DNA from: an uncultured bacterium
Lineage (GTDB): Bacteria; Patescibacteriota; Minisyncoccia; Minisyncoccales; UBA5738
Assembly (NCBI GenBank): GCA_903847095.1
Contig: CAINCQ010000024.1
Location: 190,618 to 233,050, forward strand
Length of the DNA stretch: 42,433 nucleotides
Direction of reading: 5' to 3'
Both the position numbers and the translations under genes were made by a program. The notes under the pieces are model-generated. The model saw only the letters and a list, made by a program, of their open reading frames with translations, did no database searches and was not told where the DNA came from. Within the stretch, counting starts at the first letter, position 1. The number at the start of each line of letters is the position of its first letter. Positions 14,592 through 22,092 of this stretch are shown here, piece by piece.

Positions 14592-15242
14592 ATGGCACAC
14601 AAGGTTCATCCAAAAGCATTCCGTATCCGGGGGATAGCGAGCTGGTATTCCAGAGGTTTTTACGAAAAAAATTTCGCCAACACATTAGAGGAGGATTTCA
14701 AGATCCGGACTTTTTTACAGAAGAGGCTCGGAAAGATCGGAATATCGGAGATCGAGATCGAAAGATACGCCAACAAAGTTAATATCCTGATTTTTTGCGT
14801 GAGACCGGGTTTGATAATCGGCCGCCAAGGGCAAGGTATAGAGGAGTTGAAGAAAAAACTTGAGAAGGAGGTTTTCAAAGGAAAAACGACCGGGCATGAT
14901 TTACGCGTTGAGATCCGCGAGATACTCAATCCTTGGGCTTCTTCGGAATTTGTCGGACAATCGGTTGCGGCTCAGATCGAAAAAAGAATGCCTTATTTGA
15001 AGATTTTAAAACAAAGCCTGGAAAAGATCATGGGTTCCCGGGACGTTGGAGGGGCAAGGATACAGGTTTCCGGAAGGTTGAACGGTGTTGAGATCGCAAG
15101 GACGGCTTGGTTGTCCAAAGGAAGGTTGCCGCGCCAGACGATCAGAGCCGATATCGATTATGCACTTACCGAGGCGCAATGTACTTACGGAAAGATTGGC
15201 ATAAAAGTTTGGATTTTCAAGGGTGAAAAAATACAGATCTAG
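14592..15242 (+). CDS. rpsC: Ribosomal protein uS3
   Basis: This 216-residue protein starts Met-Ala-His-Lys-Val-His-Pro-Lys and has the KH-domain loop Ile-Ile-Gly-Arg-Gln-Gly-Gln-Gly near residue 76. The C-terminal domain has Gly-Arg-Leu-Asn-Gly-Val-Glu-Ile-Ala-Arg-Thr. uS3 lines the mRNA entry channel and takes part in helicase activity with uS4 and uS5. It is 12 bases after rplV and 31 before rplP. Confidence 0.97.
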   Translation: MAHKVHPKAFRIRGIASWYSRGFYEKNFANTLEEDFKIRTFLQKRLGKIGISEIEIERYANKVNILIFCVRPGLIIGRQGQGIEELKKKLEKEVFKGKTTGHDLRVEIREILNPWASSEFVGQSVAAQIEKRMPYLKILKQSLEKIMGSRDVGGARIQVSGRLNGVEIARTAWLSKGRLPRQTIRADIDYALTEAQCTYGKIGIKVWIFKGEKIQI

Positions 15243-15273
15243 AAAAATAGTCAGTTGATACTTATACAAATTC

Positions 15274-15690
15274 ATGTCAATTTTAATGCCAAAAAAAGTA
15301 AAGCACCGGAAATGGCAAAGAGGAAAGAACAAGGGCACGGAGTCGAGAGGAACGGAACTGAACTTCGGAAGCTATGGTCTGAAAGCGCTCGCTTATGAGC
15401 GGATATCTTCGCGCCAGATCGAAGCGGCGAGACGGGCTATTTTGAGATATTTGAAAAAAGGGGGGAAGCTTTGGATCAGGATATTTCCGGACCGGCCGGT
15501 CACGAAGAAAGGCGACGAAGTGCCGTTGGGCGGCGGGAAGGGATATGTTGACCATTACGTTTTCTCGGCGCGTCCCGGTAGAGTAATATTCGAGTTGGAT
15601 GGCGTGAAAGAAGAGCTGGCCAAGGAAGCTTTGGAAAAGGCCGGCGACAAGCTTCCGCTGAAAACCAAATTTGTCAAAAAATCAGCTTAA
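15274..15690 (+). CDS. rplP: Ribosomal protein uL16
   Basis: Conserved blocks include Pro-Lys-Lys-Val-Lys-His-Arg-Lys at the start, Ala-Arg-Arg-Ala-Ile near residue 50, and Arg-Ile-Phe-Pro-Asp-Arg-Pro-Val-Thr-Lys-Lys. Gly-Gly-Gly-Lys-Gly-Tyr-Val-Asp follows. The product is 138 residues from the first ATG; an internal ATG at 15286 gives a start closer to the usual family N-terminus, and neither has a Shine-Dalgarno. uL16 helps position A-site tRNA in the 50S subunit. Confidence 0.95.
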   Translation: MSILMPKKVKHRKWQRGKNKGTESRGTELNFGSYGLKALAYERISSRQIEAARRAILRYLKKGGKLWIRIFPDRPVTKKGDEVPLGGGKGYVDHYVFSARPGRVIFELDGVKEELAKEALEKAGDKLPLKTKFVKKSA

Positions 15691-15729
15691 ACGATTTTAG
15701 TCATTGAAACAGACTTAGCAACAAAAAAA

Positions 15730-15945
15730 ATGAAAACGAAAGAAATCAGACAAAAAAATACACCGGAGCTGCAAAAACTATTGCATGAAAAGAAAGGAAA
15801 GCTGGGTAATTTGAATTTTGATCTGGTTGGCGGAAAGGTCAAGAATGTCAAGGAAATACGGGAAACGAGGAAAGACATCGCTAAGATCCTAACGATTTTA
15901 CAAGAGGGGGAGACTGTCGTTCAAAAAACGGAAAAGCCCGAATAA
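15730..15945 (+). CDS. rpmC: Ribosomal protein uL29
   Basis: The protein has 71 residues, two predicted helices and the family pattern Leu-(X)n-Leu-Arg-Glu-Thr-Arg-Lys-Asp-Ile-Ala-Lys. It begins Met-Lys-Thr-Lys-Glu-Ile-Arg. uL29 lies by the tunnel exit next to uL23 and contacts trigger factor and the SRP receptor. Its place between rplP and rpsQ agrees with the universal gene order. The start follows a run of A. Confidence 0.9.
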   Translation: MKTKEIRQKNTPELQKLLHEKKGKLGNLNFDLVGGKVKNVKEIRETRKDIAKILTILQEGETVVQKTEKPE

Positions 15946-15993
15946 GGGTGGCGCGAAAACCAACGTTAACATTTTAAAGAAAGAAAAAGTTTT

Positions 15994-16245
15994 ATGAAAA
16001 ACCAATTAATCGGAAAAGTCGTATCGGACAAAATGCAAAAAACGGTGGTTGTTTGCGTTGAAAGGATGAAACAGCATCCAAAGTATTTCAAGCGCTATAA
16101 GATGGATAAAAACTACAAGGCTCACGACGAGAACAAAACTTACAAGGTCGGAGATGTGGTTATGATCGAGGAATGCGCTCCGATTTCGAAGGATAAAAAA
16201 TGGAAGGTGGTACAAAAGATAACGGATAAAAAAAAGGAAAAATAG
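15994..16245 (+). CDS. rpsQ: Ribosomal protein uS17
   Basis: The product has 83 residues. It shows Gly-Lys-Val-Val-Ser-Asp-Lys-Met-Gln-Lys-Thr-Val-Val-Val near the N-terminus, and His-Pro-Lys-Tyr-Phe-Lys-Arg-Tyr, Ala-His-Asp-Glu, and Gly-Asp-Val-Val further on. uS17 is an OB-fold protein of the 30S body. It lies 48 bases after rpmC. A weak purine tract precedes the ATG. Confidence 0.96.
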   Translation: MKNQLIGKVVSDKMQKTVVVCVERMKQHPKYFKRYKMDKNYKAHDENKTYKVGDVVMIEECAPISKDKKWKVVQKITDKKKEK

Positions 16246-16277
16246 ACTGCGTCAGTCATTAGTTTTAATTTATTCAT

Positions 16278-16649
16278 ATGATTCAACTGAGAACAATATT
16301 AAAGGTGGCCGACAACAGTGGCGCGAAAACCGTCCAATGCTTTCACGTGCTGTATGGAATAAGAAGGAGATACGCCAGAGTGGGGGATGTCGTCAACGCG
16401 GCGGTCAAAGAGGCCGAACCCAGAAAATTGGTCAAAAAGCACGAAAAGGTCCGGGTGGTGATAATCAGGCAAAGGAAAGAATTCAAACGCGCGGATGGCA
16501 CTTATGTTCGCTTTGATGATAATGCTTGCGTGGTTTTGGAGGGTAAGACCAAAGAACCTAAGGGGGGCAGGATATTCGGTCCGGTGGCTAAAGAATTAAA
16601 GGAAAGAGGTTTTGACAAGGTCGCGGCTTTGGCGGAAGAGCTGGTATAG
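16278..16649 (+). CDS. rplN: Ribosomal protein uL14
   Basis: The 123-residue product begins Met-Ile-Gln-Leu-Arg-Thr and shows Val-Ala-Asp-Asn-Ser-Gly-Ala-Lys-Thr-Val, Gly-Asp-Val-Val, and Asp-Asp-Asn-Ala-Cys-Val-Val near residue 82. Arg-Ile-Phe-Gly-Pro-Val-Ala-Lys-Glu-Leu follows. uL14 sits at the subunit interface and is the docking site for the silencing factor RsfS. The ATG is part of CATATG. Confidence 0.97.
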   Translation: MIQLRTILKVADNSGAKTVQCFHVLYGIRRRYARVGDVVNAAVKEAEPRKLVKKHEKVRVVIIRQRKEFKRADGTYVRFDDNACVVLEGKTKEPKGGRIFGPVAKELKERGFDKVAALAEELV

Positions 16650-16664
16650 TAAATTTTTAAGAAT

Positions 16665-16982
16665 ATGAAAATCAAAAAAGGCGACAAAGTTTTAATAATT
16701 GCCGGAAAGGACCGCAACAAAACGGGGAAAGTGCTTAAGGTCAACCCTGGAAAAGGGAAGGTTGTGGTGGAAAACGTCAATATCGCGAAAAAACACCAGC
16801 GTTCGCGTAAGCAAGGGCAAAAAGGACAGATCGTGAGTTTGCCTAAACCTTTTGATGCTTCAAACGTCAAGATCATCTGTACTAAATGCGGCAAGGCCAC
16901 TCGGGTCGGGCATGAAATATCCATCAAGGAAGGCGTACGTACCAGTTCTAGGGTGTGCAAGAAATGCCAGGCGGAAATTTAA
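16665..16982 (+). CDS. rplX: Ribosomal protein uL24
   Basis: Starting Met-Lys-Ile-Lys-Lys-Gly-Asp-Lys-Val, this 105-residue protein has a KOW motif with Gly-Lys-Asp-Arg-Asn-Lys-Thr-Gly-Lys-Val and Val-Asn-Pro-Gly. The C-terminus has two Cys-X2-Cys pairs (Cys-Thr-Lys-Cys and Cys-Lys-Lys-Cys), a zinc-finger variant of the uL24 tail. It starts early 50S assembly at the 5' end of 23S rRNA. It ends eight bases before the rplE start. Confidence 0.96.
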   Translation: MKIKKGDKVLIIAGKDRNKTGKVLKVNPGKGKVVVENVNIAKKHQRSRKQGQKGQIVSLPKPFDASNVKIICTKCGKATRVGHEISIKEGVRTSSRVCKKCQAEI

Positions 16983-16990
16983 TCAAAGAT

Positions 16991-17548
16991 ATGTCCTATC
17001 TAAACGAAAAATATAATAAGGAGGTGGTGCCGGCGATGGTAAAGAAGTTTGGATATACCAGCCGGATGGAAGCGCCTAAAATAGATAAAATAGTGATCAA
17101 CTGCGGCTATGGAAGGCTGATCGCCGGAAAGACGAAAGATGAGCAAAAGAAAATACAAGACGCGATCACGCGGGATATTGCTTTGATATCCGGGCAAAAA
17201 GCCATTCTGACGAAATCCCGCCAATCGATCTCGACTTTCAAGATCAGGGAAGGCCAGGAGATAGGATGCAAAACCACCTTGAGAAGGAAAAAAATGATAG
17301 ATTTCTTGGAAGGGCTGATTAATATTACTTTGCCTCGTTCCCGCGATTTCCAGGGGTTGAGCCCGGATGGAATGGATAAATTCGGGAATTATAGTTTTGG
17401 GATCAAAGAACATATTGCTTTTCCCGAAATTTCTCCGGAAAAAGTTAATTTCATTTTCGGTTTCCAAATAACGATCGTTACTACCGCCGCAAACAAGGAG
17501 GAAGGCTTGGAACTTCTGAAATTGATCGGAGTTCCGATAAAATCGTAA
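16991..17548 (+). CDS. rplE: Ribosomal protein uL5
   Basis: The frame opens at 16955 inside rplX, but the family's Tyr-Asn-Lys-Glu-Val-Val-Pro-Ala region matches a start at the ATG 16991, giving 185 residues. Conserved sequences include Gln-Lys-Ala-Ile-Leu-Thr-Lys-Ser-Arg. Phe-Gln-Gly-Leu-Ser-Pro-Asp-Gly-Met-Asp-Lys-Phe-Gly-Asn-Tyr-Ser-Phe-Gly-Ile follows. uL5 binds 5S rRNA and contacts P-site tRNA. It is separated from rpsN by 12 bases. Confidence 0.95.
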   Translation: MSYLNEKYNKEVVPAMVKKFGYTSRMEAPKIDKIVINCGYGRLIAGKTKDEQKKIQDAITRDIALISGQKAILTKSRQSISTFKIREGQEIGCKTTLRRKKMIDFLEGLINITLPRSRDFQGLSPDGMDKFGNYSFGIKEHIAFPEISPEKVNFIFGFQITIVTTAANKEEGLELLKLIGVPIKS

Positions 17549-17560
17549 ACTAATTTTTTT

Positions 17561-17746
17561 ATGGCAACACAAGCGCAAATAGCCAAATCAAAGAGAAAAC
17601 CCAAGTTTAAATCAAGGGTTGTCCGCCGGTGTTTTAAATGTGGCCGCAAGCACGGATTTATGAGGAAATTCGGTCTTTGCCGCATTTGTTTCCGAGAAGC
17701 GGCCAATAAGGCTTTGATCCCGGGGGTGAAGAAGAGCAGCTGGTAG
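17561..17746 (+). CDS. rpsZ: Ribosomal protein uS14, zinc type
   Basis: The 61-residue product has two Cys-X2-Cys pairs (Cys-Phe-Lys-Cys near 24 and Cys-Arg-Ile-Cys near 39) and ends Gly-Val-Lys-Lys-Ser-Ser-Trp. This is the short zinc-binding C+ form, where E. coli has a 101-residue zinc-free one. It is close to the rRNA of the 30S head. A 181-base spacer with three hairpins follows, the longest gap in this part of the cluster. Confidence 0.97.
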   Translation: MATQAQIAKSKRKPKFKSRVVRRCFKCGRKHGFMRKFGLCRICFREAANKALIPGVKKSSW

Positions 17747-17753
17747 GCGGGTT

Positions 17754-17875
17754 TATTCGCCTGAGCTATTTAAGGGGAAGGCGCGAGTCCGCCCTTTTAA
17801 TAGCTCAAGCGAATAGCCGAATTTTGAAGGGGAAATCCCTTCCTTCGGTGATGCCACTGGAAACCGGTAACGTGG
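17754..17875 (+). other. Three-hairpin structured spacer between rpsN and rpsH
   Basis: The first element is long: arms 17754-17777 and 17792-17815 pair over about 22 bp with two mismatches (blocks TATTCGC/GCGAATA and TGAGCTATT/AATAGCTCA). The second is GAAGGG/CCCTTC at 17826-17842. The third is ACTGG/CCGGT at 17856-17868, extended by an outer CC/GG pair. None has a U tract. It could be a regulatory target for a ribosomal protein (uS8 represses this operon in E. coli), a transcript-end structure or a processing site. It lies before a strong promoter, so it belongs to the upstream transcript. Confidence 0.6.
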
Positions 17876-17890
17876 ATCAATCGGGAGGAC

Positions 17891-17918
17891 TTGAAAAAAA
17901 TAGATTTTGTTATATAAT
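17891..17918 (+). promoter_or_regulatory. Internal promoter before rpsH (leaderless)
   Basis: TTGAAA at 17891-17896, a 16-base spacer and a perfect TATAAT at 17913-17918. The rpsH ATG at 17928 is nine bases after the -10, so transcription would start within a few bases of the start codon. Confidence 0.65.
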
Positions 17919-17927
17919 TAATTTCTT

Positions 17928-18332
17928 ATGGATACAGTTTCAAACATGTTAGCGGTGATCAAAAACGGCGAAGCGGTTGAACGGCCGGCGATTTCCGTTC
18001 CTTATTCGCGTTTAAAGCACGAAATTGCCAAGATTTTGGTTCAAAAAGATTTTATTTCAAAAGTGGAAAAAAAGAGCCGCAAGATAAAAAAAAATATTAG
18101 GGTCAAGCCATGCTTGGAGATCACGCTAAAGTATGAAAATCGGATTCCGGCAATTTCAGGGTTTAAAAGAATCTCAAAGCAGGGGCAAAGGATCTATTTA
18201 CCTTATAATAAAATAAGAAAGGTCAGGCAGGGTTTCGGAATAAGTATTATTTCGACGTCGAAGGGATTGATGACGAACGTGGACGCCCGGAGAAAAAAAA
18301 TAGGTGGCGAAATGTTGTGCGAAGTTTGGTAG
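17928..18332 (+). CDS. rpsH: Ribosomal protein uS8
   Basis: The 134-residue protein begins Met-Asp-Thr-Val-Ser-Asn-Met-Leu and has the C-terminal Ser-Thr-Ser-Lys-Gly-Leu-Met-Thr. It ends Gly-Gly-Glu-Met-Leu-Cys-Glu-Val-Trp. Both ends are family signatures. The central region with Lys-Arg-Ile-Ser-Lys-Gln-Gly-Gln-Arg-Ile-Tyr is typical. uS8 binds 16S helix 21 and in E. coli represses the spc mRNA. Here it has its own promoter, directly next to the ATG, and the mRNA would be leaderless. Confidence 0.96.
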   Translation: MDTVSNMLAVIKNGEAVERPAISVPYSRLKHEIAKILVQKDFISKVEKKSRKIKKNIRVKPCLEITLKYENRIPAISGFKRISKQGQRIYLPYNKIRKVRQGFGISIISTSKGLMTNVDARRKKIGGEMLCEVW

Positions 18333-18409
18333 ATCGACCCGTCGCTAGCGATTATTTTATCCTTATCTTCTAAATTCCGAATATTACATAACGAAATAGT
18401 AAAGAACAT

Positions 18410-18958
18410 ATGAGCCGAATAGGAAAAAAACCAATAACAATACCTGATGGGGTCGAGGTGAAGCTTGACGGGAAGAATCTTTCGGTTAAAGGGCCAAAAG
18501 GTCAATTATCGCGCGAACTTCCGGTCGGGATCGAACTTCAAATCGATAAAACCCAGATCATCGTTTCTACTACAGGCAAAGATAAAGCTTCGAGATCCTT
18601 ATGGGGAACGATGCGGATGCATGTGTACAATATGGTACAGGGGGTAAGCTTGGGTTTCACAAAACAATTACAGATCGAAGGGATCGGTTACCGTGCCAAT
18701 TTGGAAGGGGAAAACCTTGTTTTGCAAGTAGGGTATAGCCATCCGGTGAAGATCATGGTGGAAAAAGATATTAAATTCACGGTTGAAAAGAATATTGTTA
18801 CCATATCGGGGATCGACAAGGATCAGGTCTGCAAAATAGCCGCCCAGGCAAAGCGGGTCCGCCCGCCAGAGCCTTATAAGGGCAAGGGTATCCGTTATGT
18901 GGGAGAAAAGGTGAGAAAGAAAGTGGGCAAAAAGACGACGGCCGGTGGAAAAAAGTAG
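18410..18958 (+). CDS. rplF: Ribosomal protein uL6
   Basis: Starting Met-Ser-Arg-Ile-Gly-Lys-Lys-Pro-Ile-Thr-Ile-Pro, the 182-residue product has two related halves. The second half has Gly-Ile-Asp-Lys-Asp-Gln-Val and Arg-Pro-Pro-Glu-Pro-Tyr-Lys-Gly-Lys-Gly-Ile-Arg-Tyr. uL6 is at the base of the L7/L12 stalk near the sarcin-ricin loop. It begins at CATATG 77 bases after rpsH. Confidence 0.97.
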   Translation: MSRIGKKPITIPDGVEVKLDGKNLSVKGPKGQLSRELPVGIELQIDKTQIIVSTTGKDKASRSLWGTMRMHVYNMVQGVSLGFTKQLQIEGIGYRANLEGENLVLQVGYSHPVKIMVEKDIKFTVEKNIVTISGIDKDQVCKIAAQAKRVRPPEPYKGKGIRYVGEKVRKKVGKKTTAGGKK

Positions 18959-19002
18959 AAAGATCAAAATTGGTGGCCGATAAGATCGCGTTTAAGGGCA
19001 GA

Positions 19003-19008
19003 TATAAT
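19003..19008 (+). promoter_or_regulatory. Possible -10 element upstream of rplR
   Basis: A perfect TATAAT at 19003-19008 in the unusually long 162-base spacer before rplR, followed by CATAAT at 19015-19020. No good -35 is visible, so this is a weak call. Nothing else is seen in the spacer. Confidence 0.3.
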
Positions 19009-19120
19009 CAGTATCATAATTTTAACGGAACCAAGCGATAGAACGTAAGAACCAGGAAATTTTTTTGAGTAAATCATCATTTTGTTTTCCCGCCAAAACG
19101 GAGTAGGCAAAATAACCAAC

Positions 19121-19537
19121 ATGAATACGAAAAATAGGACAATCACTAAAATAGCCAAAAGAGTAAGACGCCATGCCCGTGTGAGGGCGAGAATTTCAGG
19201 TAATGCGGCAAAACCCCGGTTGTATGTTTTTCGTTCCAACCAGCATATTTACGCGCAGATCATCGATGACCAGAAAAACAAAACATTGATTGTTGTGAGC
19301 GATAAAGGGATTAAAGTAAAGAAGCCCGCGACGGCAGAGCAGAAAGAAGGTTTAAAAGGAGCCAAAAAAGAACTCACTGGCAAACAGGCCTCCGCGTTTG
19401 AAGTTGGCAAACAGATCGCGGAAATCGCAAAGGGGAAAAAGATCAGTGAGGTGGTTTTTGACCGCGGAGGATATCTTTATCACGGTCGGGTCAAAAGCTT
19501 GGCCGATGGAGCCAGGGAGGGAGGGCTTAAATTCTAA
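19121..19537 (+). CDS. rplR: Ribosomal protein uL18
   Basis: The ATG at 19121 is chosen because the family core ([12 protein letters not shown]) begins about 15 residues later; an upstream in-frame start at 19082 adds no recognisable sequence. The 138-residue product shows [15 protein letters not shown] and ends Gly-Ala-Arg-Glu-Gly-Gly-Leu-Lys-Phe. An insert of Lys/Ala/Gly-rich sequence lies around residues 65-90. uL18 binds 5S rRNA. Confidence 0.95.
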   Translation: MNTKNRTITKIAKRVRRHARVRARISGNAAKPRLYVFRSNQHIYAQIIDDQKNKTLIVVSDKGIKVKKPATAEQKEGLKGAKKELTGKQASAFEVGKQIAEIAKGKKISEVVFDRGGYLYHGRVKSLADGAREGGLKF

Positions 19538-19557
19538 ACTAGGTAAAAGTAAAAACA

Positions 19558-20238
19558 ATGGAAGAAAAAAACCAAGCAATAACTAAAGAAGCCCCGGTTA
19601 AAGACGTTGCTACCGCTCAAAAACCGCCGGAAGCGTTCCAGGCGAGAACCGAGAGACGGTTTAATCCTCAACAAAGAGGGAGGTTTTCGAGTAGACCACA
19701 GGGAGGAGATCGAAGGGGTTTTCGCCGGGACAATAGGGACAAGAAAGACGATATGGAGTCCAAACTTCTGGATCTGGCCAGGGTGTCCCATACCAGGGCC
19801 GGGGGCAGGCGTTTGCGTTTCCGCGCGATCGTTGTGAGCGGGAACAAGGCGGGCAGGGTTGGTTTTGGGGTGGCTTCCGGATTGGACGTGGCTCAGGCGG
19901 TTGAGAAAGCGACTTACCAGTCCAAGAAAAACATGATTGATGTTCCGATGGTTAATGAGACGATATCCCACGAAATAATCGCCAAAGTAGGTCCGGCCAA
20001 GGTTTTATTGAAACCTCAGCAAAAGGGCAGGGGTTTGATGGCGGGCGGTGTGGTGCGTTTGATCTGCCAGTTAGCGGGAATAAAGAACATTTCTTCAAAG
20101 CTTTTAGGCACTACCAAAAACAAATTGAATAACGGCCGAGCGACGATCGCGGCGTTCGAAAAATTGAAACTTCAAGGCAGAGTGAAAAAAATCGAAACGC
20201 CGGTAGCCAAAGAGGAAATTAAGGAAGCCGTCCAATAA
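19558..20238 (+). CDS. rpsE: Ribosomal protein uS5 with N-terminal extension
   Basis: The uS5 core starts near residue 68 (Leu-Leu-Asp-Leu-Ala-Arg-Val) and has Gly-Gly-Arg-Arg-Leu-Arg-Phe-Arg and Gly-Arg-Gly-Leu-Met-Ala-Gly-Gly. The first 60 or so residues are rich in Arg, Gly, Gln and Pro and low in complexity, including Arg-Arg-Phe-Asn-Pro-Gln-Gln-Arg-Gly. The total of 226 residues exceeds E. coli (167). uS5 guards the mRNA entry. The next gene is rplO, 23 bases away; no rpmD lies between. Confidence 0.95.
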   Translation: MEEKNQAITKEAPVKDVATAQKPPEAFQARTERRFNPQQRGRFSSRPQGGDRRGFRRDNRDKKDDMESKLLDLARVSHTRAGGRRLRFRAIVVSGNKAGRVGFGVASGLDVAQAVEKATYQSKKNMIDVPMVNETISHEIIAKVGPAKVLLKPQQKGRGLMAGGVVRLICQLAGIKNISSKLLGTTKNKLNNGRATIAAFEKLKLQGRVKKIETPVAKEEIKEAVQ

Positions 20239-20261
20239 GCTATCGGGACGAAAACAAAAAT

Positions 20262-20693
20262 ATGCAGTTACACCAAATTATTACAATTCATAAGCCCAAA
20301 AAAGCAAAAAGGGTAGGGCGTGGCGGAAAGCGCGGCACATATTCCGGCCGTGGCGGCAAGGGGCAAACGGCAAGGTCCGGAAGGAAAATGCGGCCCATGG
20401 TGCGTGATTGCATCAAGAAATATCCTAAATTAAGGGGTTACAAAAACCACGTTGTAAGTGCCTGGGTTCAAACAGTGAATGTAAAAAAACTGGAGAAAAA
20501 CTTCCAAAATGGCGATACCGTGAATCCTCGAATCCTATACGAGAAGAACTTGATTACTCGTTCGGGAGGCGTGTTGACGGAGGTCAAGATCTTGGGAGCG
20601 GGTGAAATCAAAATGGCTCTCAATGTGGAGGGGTGCGTTGTTTCGAAATCCGCCAAAGAGAAAATAGAAAAAGCCGGCGGAACCGTAAAATAG
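20262..20693 (+). CDS. rplO: Ribosomal protein uL15
   Basis: The 143-residue product has an N-terminal Lys-Arg-Val-Gly-Arg-Gly-Gly-Lys-Arg-Gly motif and a Gly/Arg-rich loop (Gly-Arg-Gly-Gly-Lys-Gly-Gln). Its C-terminal half has the uL15 core with Ile-Leu-Gly-Ala-Gly-Glu-Ile-Lys. It binds 23S rRNA late in assembly. In most bacteria rpmD (uL30) precedes it; here that gene is absent. A 121-base gap to secY follows. Confidence 0.95.
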   Translation: MQLHQIITIHKPKKAKRVGRGGKRGTYSGRGGKGQTARSGRKMRPMVRDCIKKYPKLRGYKNHVVSAWVQTVNVKKLEKNFQNGDTVNPRILYEKNLITRSGGVLTEVKILGAGEIKMALNVEGCVVSKSAKEKIEKAGGTVK

Positions 20694-20801
20694 TAAAAGC
20701 GGAAGGTTGAAAAGGAGGATTAAGGAATTATTAAAAATACCTTAATTTTGACTTTTGATCGTCAGCAACCTCCGGAAAACGAATAATCGATTTTTTACAT
20801 T

Positions 20802-20807
20802 TATAAT
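20802..20807 (+). promoter_or_regulatory. -10 element directly before secY
   Basis: A TATAAT at 20802-20807 ends seven bases before the secY ATG, in A/T-rich sequence without a clear -35. If used, secY would be expressed from a leaderless mRNA. Confidence 0.4.
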
Positions 20808-20814
20808 TTAATAC

Positions 20815-22092
20815 ATGTGGTACCAACGATTAACTCAAATCTTCAAGATCAAGGACTTGCGCGGCAGGATTCTTTTTGTTTTTGGAATTTTCGCGCTCGC
20901 GCGCTTTATGTCCAATATTCCTATTCCCGGGATTGACTTGGAAAGATTGCGCGTATTCATGGATCAGTTCCAAAGTTTTAAGTTGTTAGGCGCCTTCACC
21001 GGCGGTTCGATGGATAATATGTCGGTGGCCATGCTTGGTTTAGGGCCTTACATTACCGCGATAATTATTTTACAGTTGCTTACCATGATCTTCCCGTCCT
21101 TGGAAAGAATGTATAAGGAAGAGGGCGAGGCGGGACGAACCAAGTTTAATCAATACGCTAGGATCGCCAGTATTCCGCTGGCAGCTTTGCAGGGATATGC
21201 CATGCTTGTGTTGCTTACACGCCAGCATGTGGCGAGCTTTGGGTCGCCCATTATTTTGTTCGCGGCGTTAGCGACTGTTACGGCGGCCTCGCTTTTTCTG
21301 ATGTGGCTGGGGGAATTGATCTCGGAAAAGGGAATTGGGAACGGCGTTTCACTTCTGATTTTCGCGGGCATTATTTCAAGCTTTCCGACCAGTTTGCGGC
21401 AGCTTATCTTTGACTGGGATCCAACCAAAACTATAAGCTATGCCTTGTTTGCCGTTGCTTCCATATTTATAATCGCCAGTGTTGTTATGATCAATGAAAG
21501 CCGCCGGAATATTCCGGTTTCGTACGCTAAACGGGTGCGGGGAAATAAAATGTTCGGAGGGGTTTCCACTTATCTGCCCTTAAACATCAATCCGGCCGGG
21601 GTTATACCGATCATATTCGCTCTTTCGATTTTGCTTTTTCCGTCGATGATCGCAAGTTTCCTAGGGGGTTATGGCGGATTTGTCGGACAAGCCGCGACAG
21701 CGGTAAAGGGTTTTTTCAGCAACCAGCTTTTTTACGGAATTTCTTATTTCGTATTAGTTGTTATGTTTACGTATTTTTATACGGCGGTAACTTTTGACCC
21801 GAAAAATATTGCTTCAAACCTTCAGAAAATGGGTGGATTCGTGCCAGGTATCAGGCCGGGAACACCGACAGCAAACTATATGTATTATATTTTAAACAGG
21901 GTTTTGCTGGTAGGTGCCGTTTTTCTTGGTTTGATCGCGGTTTCACCATCGATAATCGGGGCCGCTACCCAGGTTTCAACGTTCCGGTTCATGATAGGCG
22001 GTACTTCGCTTTTGATCGCGGTGAGCGTGATCCTGGAAACCGCTCGCCAAATTAATGCCCAATTGCAAATGCGCGAATATGAAACTTTCTAA
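20815..22092 (+). CDS. secY: Protein translocase subunit SecY
   Basis: The 425-residue protein has ten hydrophobic segments. The N-terminal Asp-Leu-Arg-Gly-Arg-Ile-Leu-Phe matches the family, as do the plug region with Pro-Ile-Pro-Gly-Ile-Asp, Gly-Leu-Gly-Pro-Tyr-Ile-Thr-Ala after the second helix, and the C-terminal Gly-Ile-Arg-Pro-Gly. It forms the SecYEG channel in the cytoplasmic membrane. Its stop overlaps the start of the next gene by 14 bases, the normal secY-adk arrangement. No Shine-Dalgarno is seen. Confidence 0.97.
   Translation: MWYQRLTQIFKIKDLRGRILFVFGIFALARFMSNIPIPGIDLERLRVFMDQFQSFKLLGAFTGGSMDNMSVAMLGLGPYITAIIILQLLTMIFPSLERMYKEEGEAGRTKFNQYARIASIPLAALQGYAMLVLLTRQHVASFGSPIILFAALATVTAASLFLMWLGELISEKGIGNGVSLLIFAGIISSFPTSLRQLIFDWDPTKTISYALFAVASIFIIASVVMINESRRNIPVSYAKRVRGNKMFGGVSTYLPLNINPAGVIPIIFALSILLFPSMIASFLGGYGGFVGQAATAVKGFFSNQLFYGISYFVLVVMFTYFYTAVTFDPKNIASNLQKMGGFVPGIRPGTPTANYMYYILNRVLLVGAVFLGLIAVSPSIIGAATQVSTFRFMIGGTSLLIAVSVILETARQINAQLQMREYETF

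Noticed and set aside
17780-17793. T-arm-like sequence suggesting a tRNA remnant
   Set aside because: The GGCG/CGCC stem with CGAGTC loop is part of the larger hairpin and no acceptor or anticodon stem can be formed around it.
17754-17875. Cobalamin-like or other known riboswitch in the rpsN-rpsH spacer
   Set aside because: Short stretches such as GGGGAAGGC and GCCACTG recall cobalamin riboswitches, but the order and the conserved core are wrong and the following gene is a ribosomal protein.
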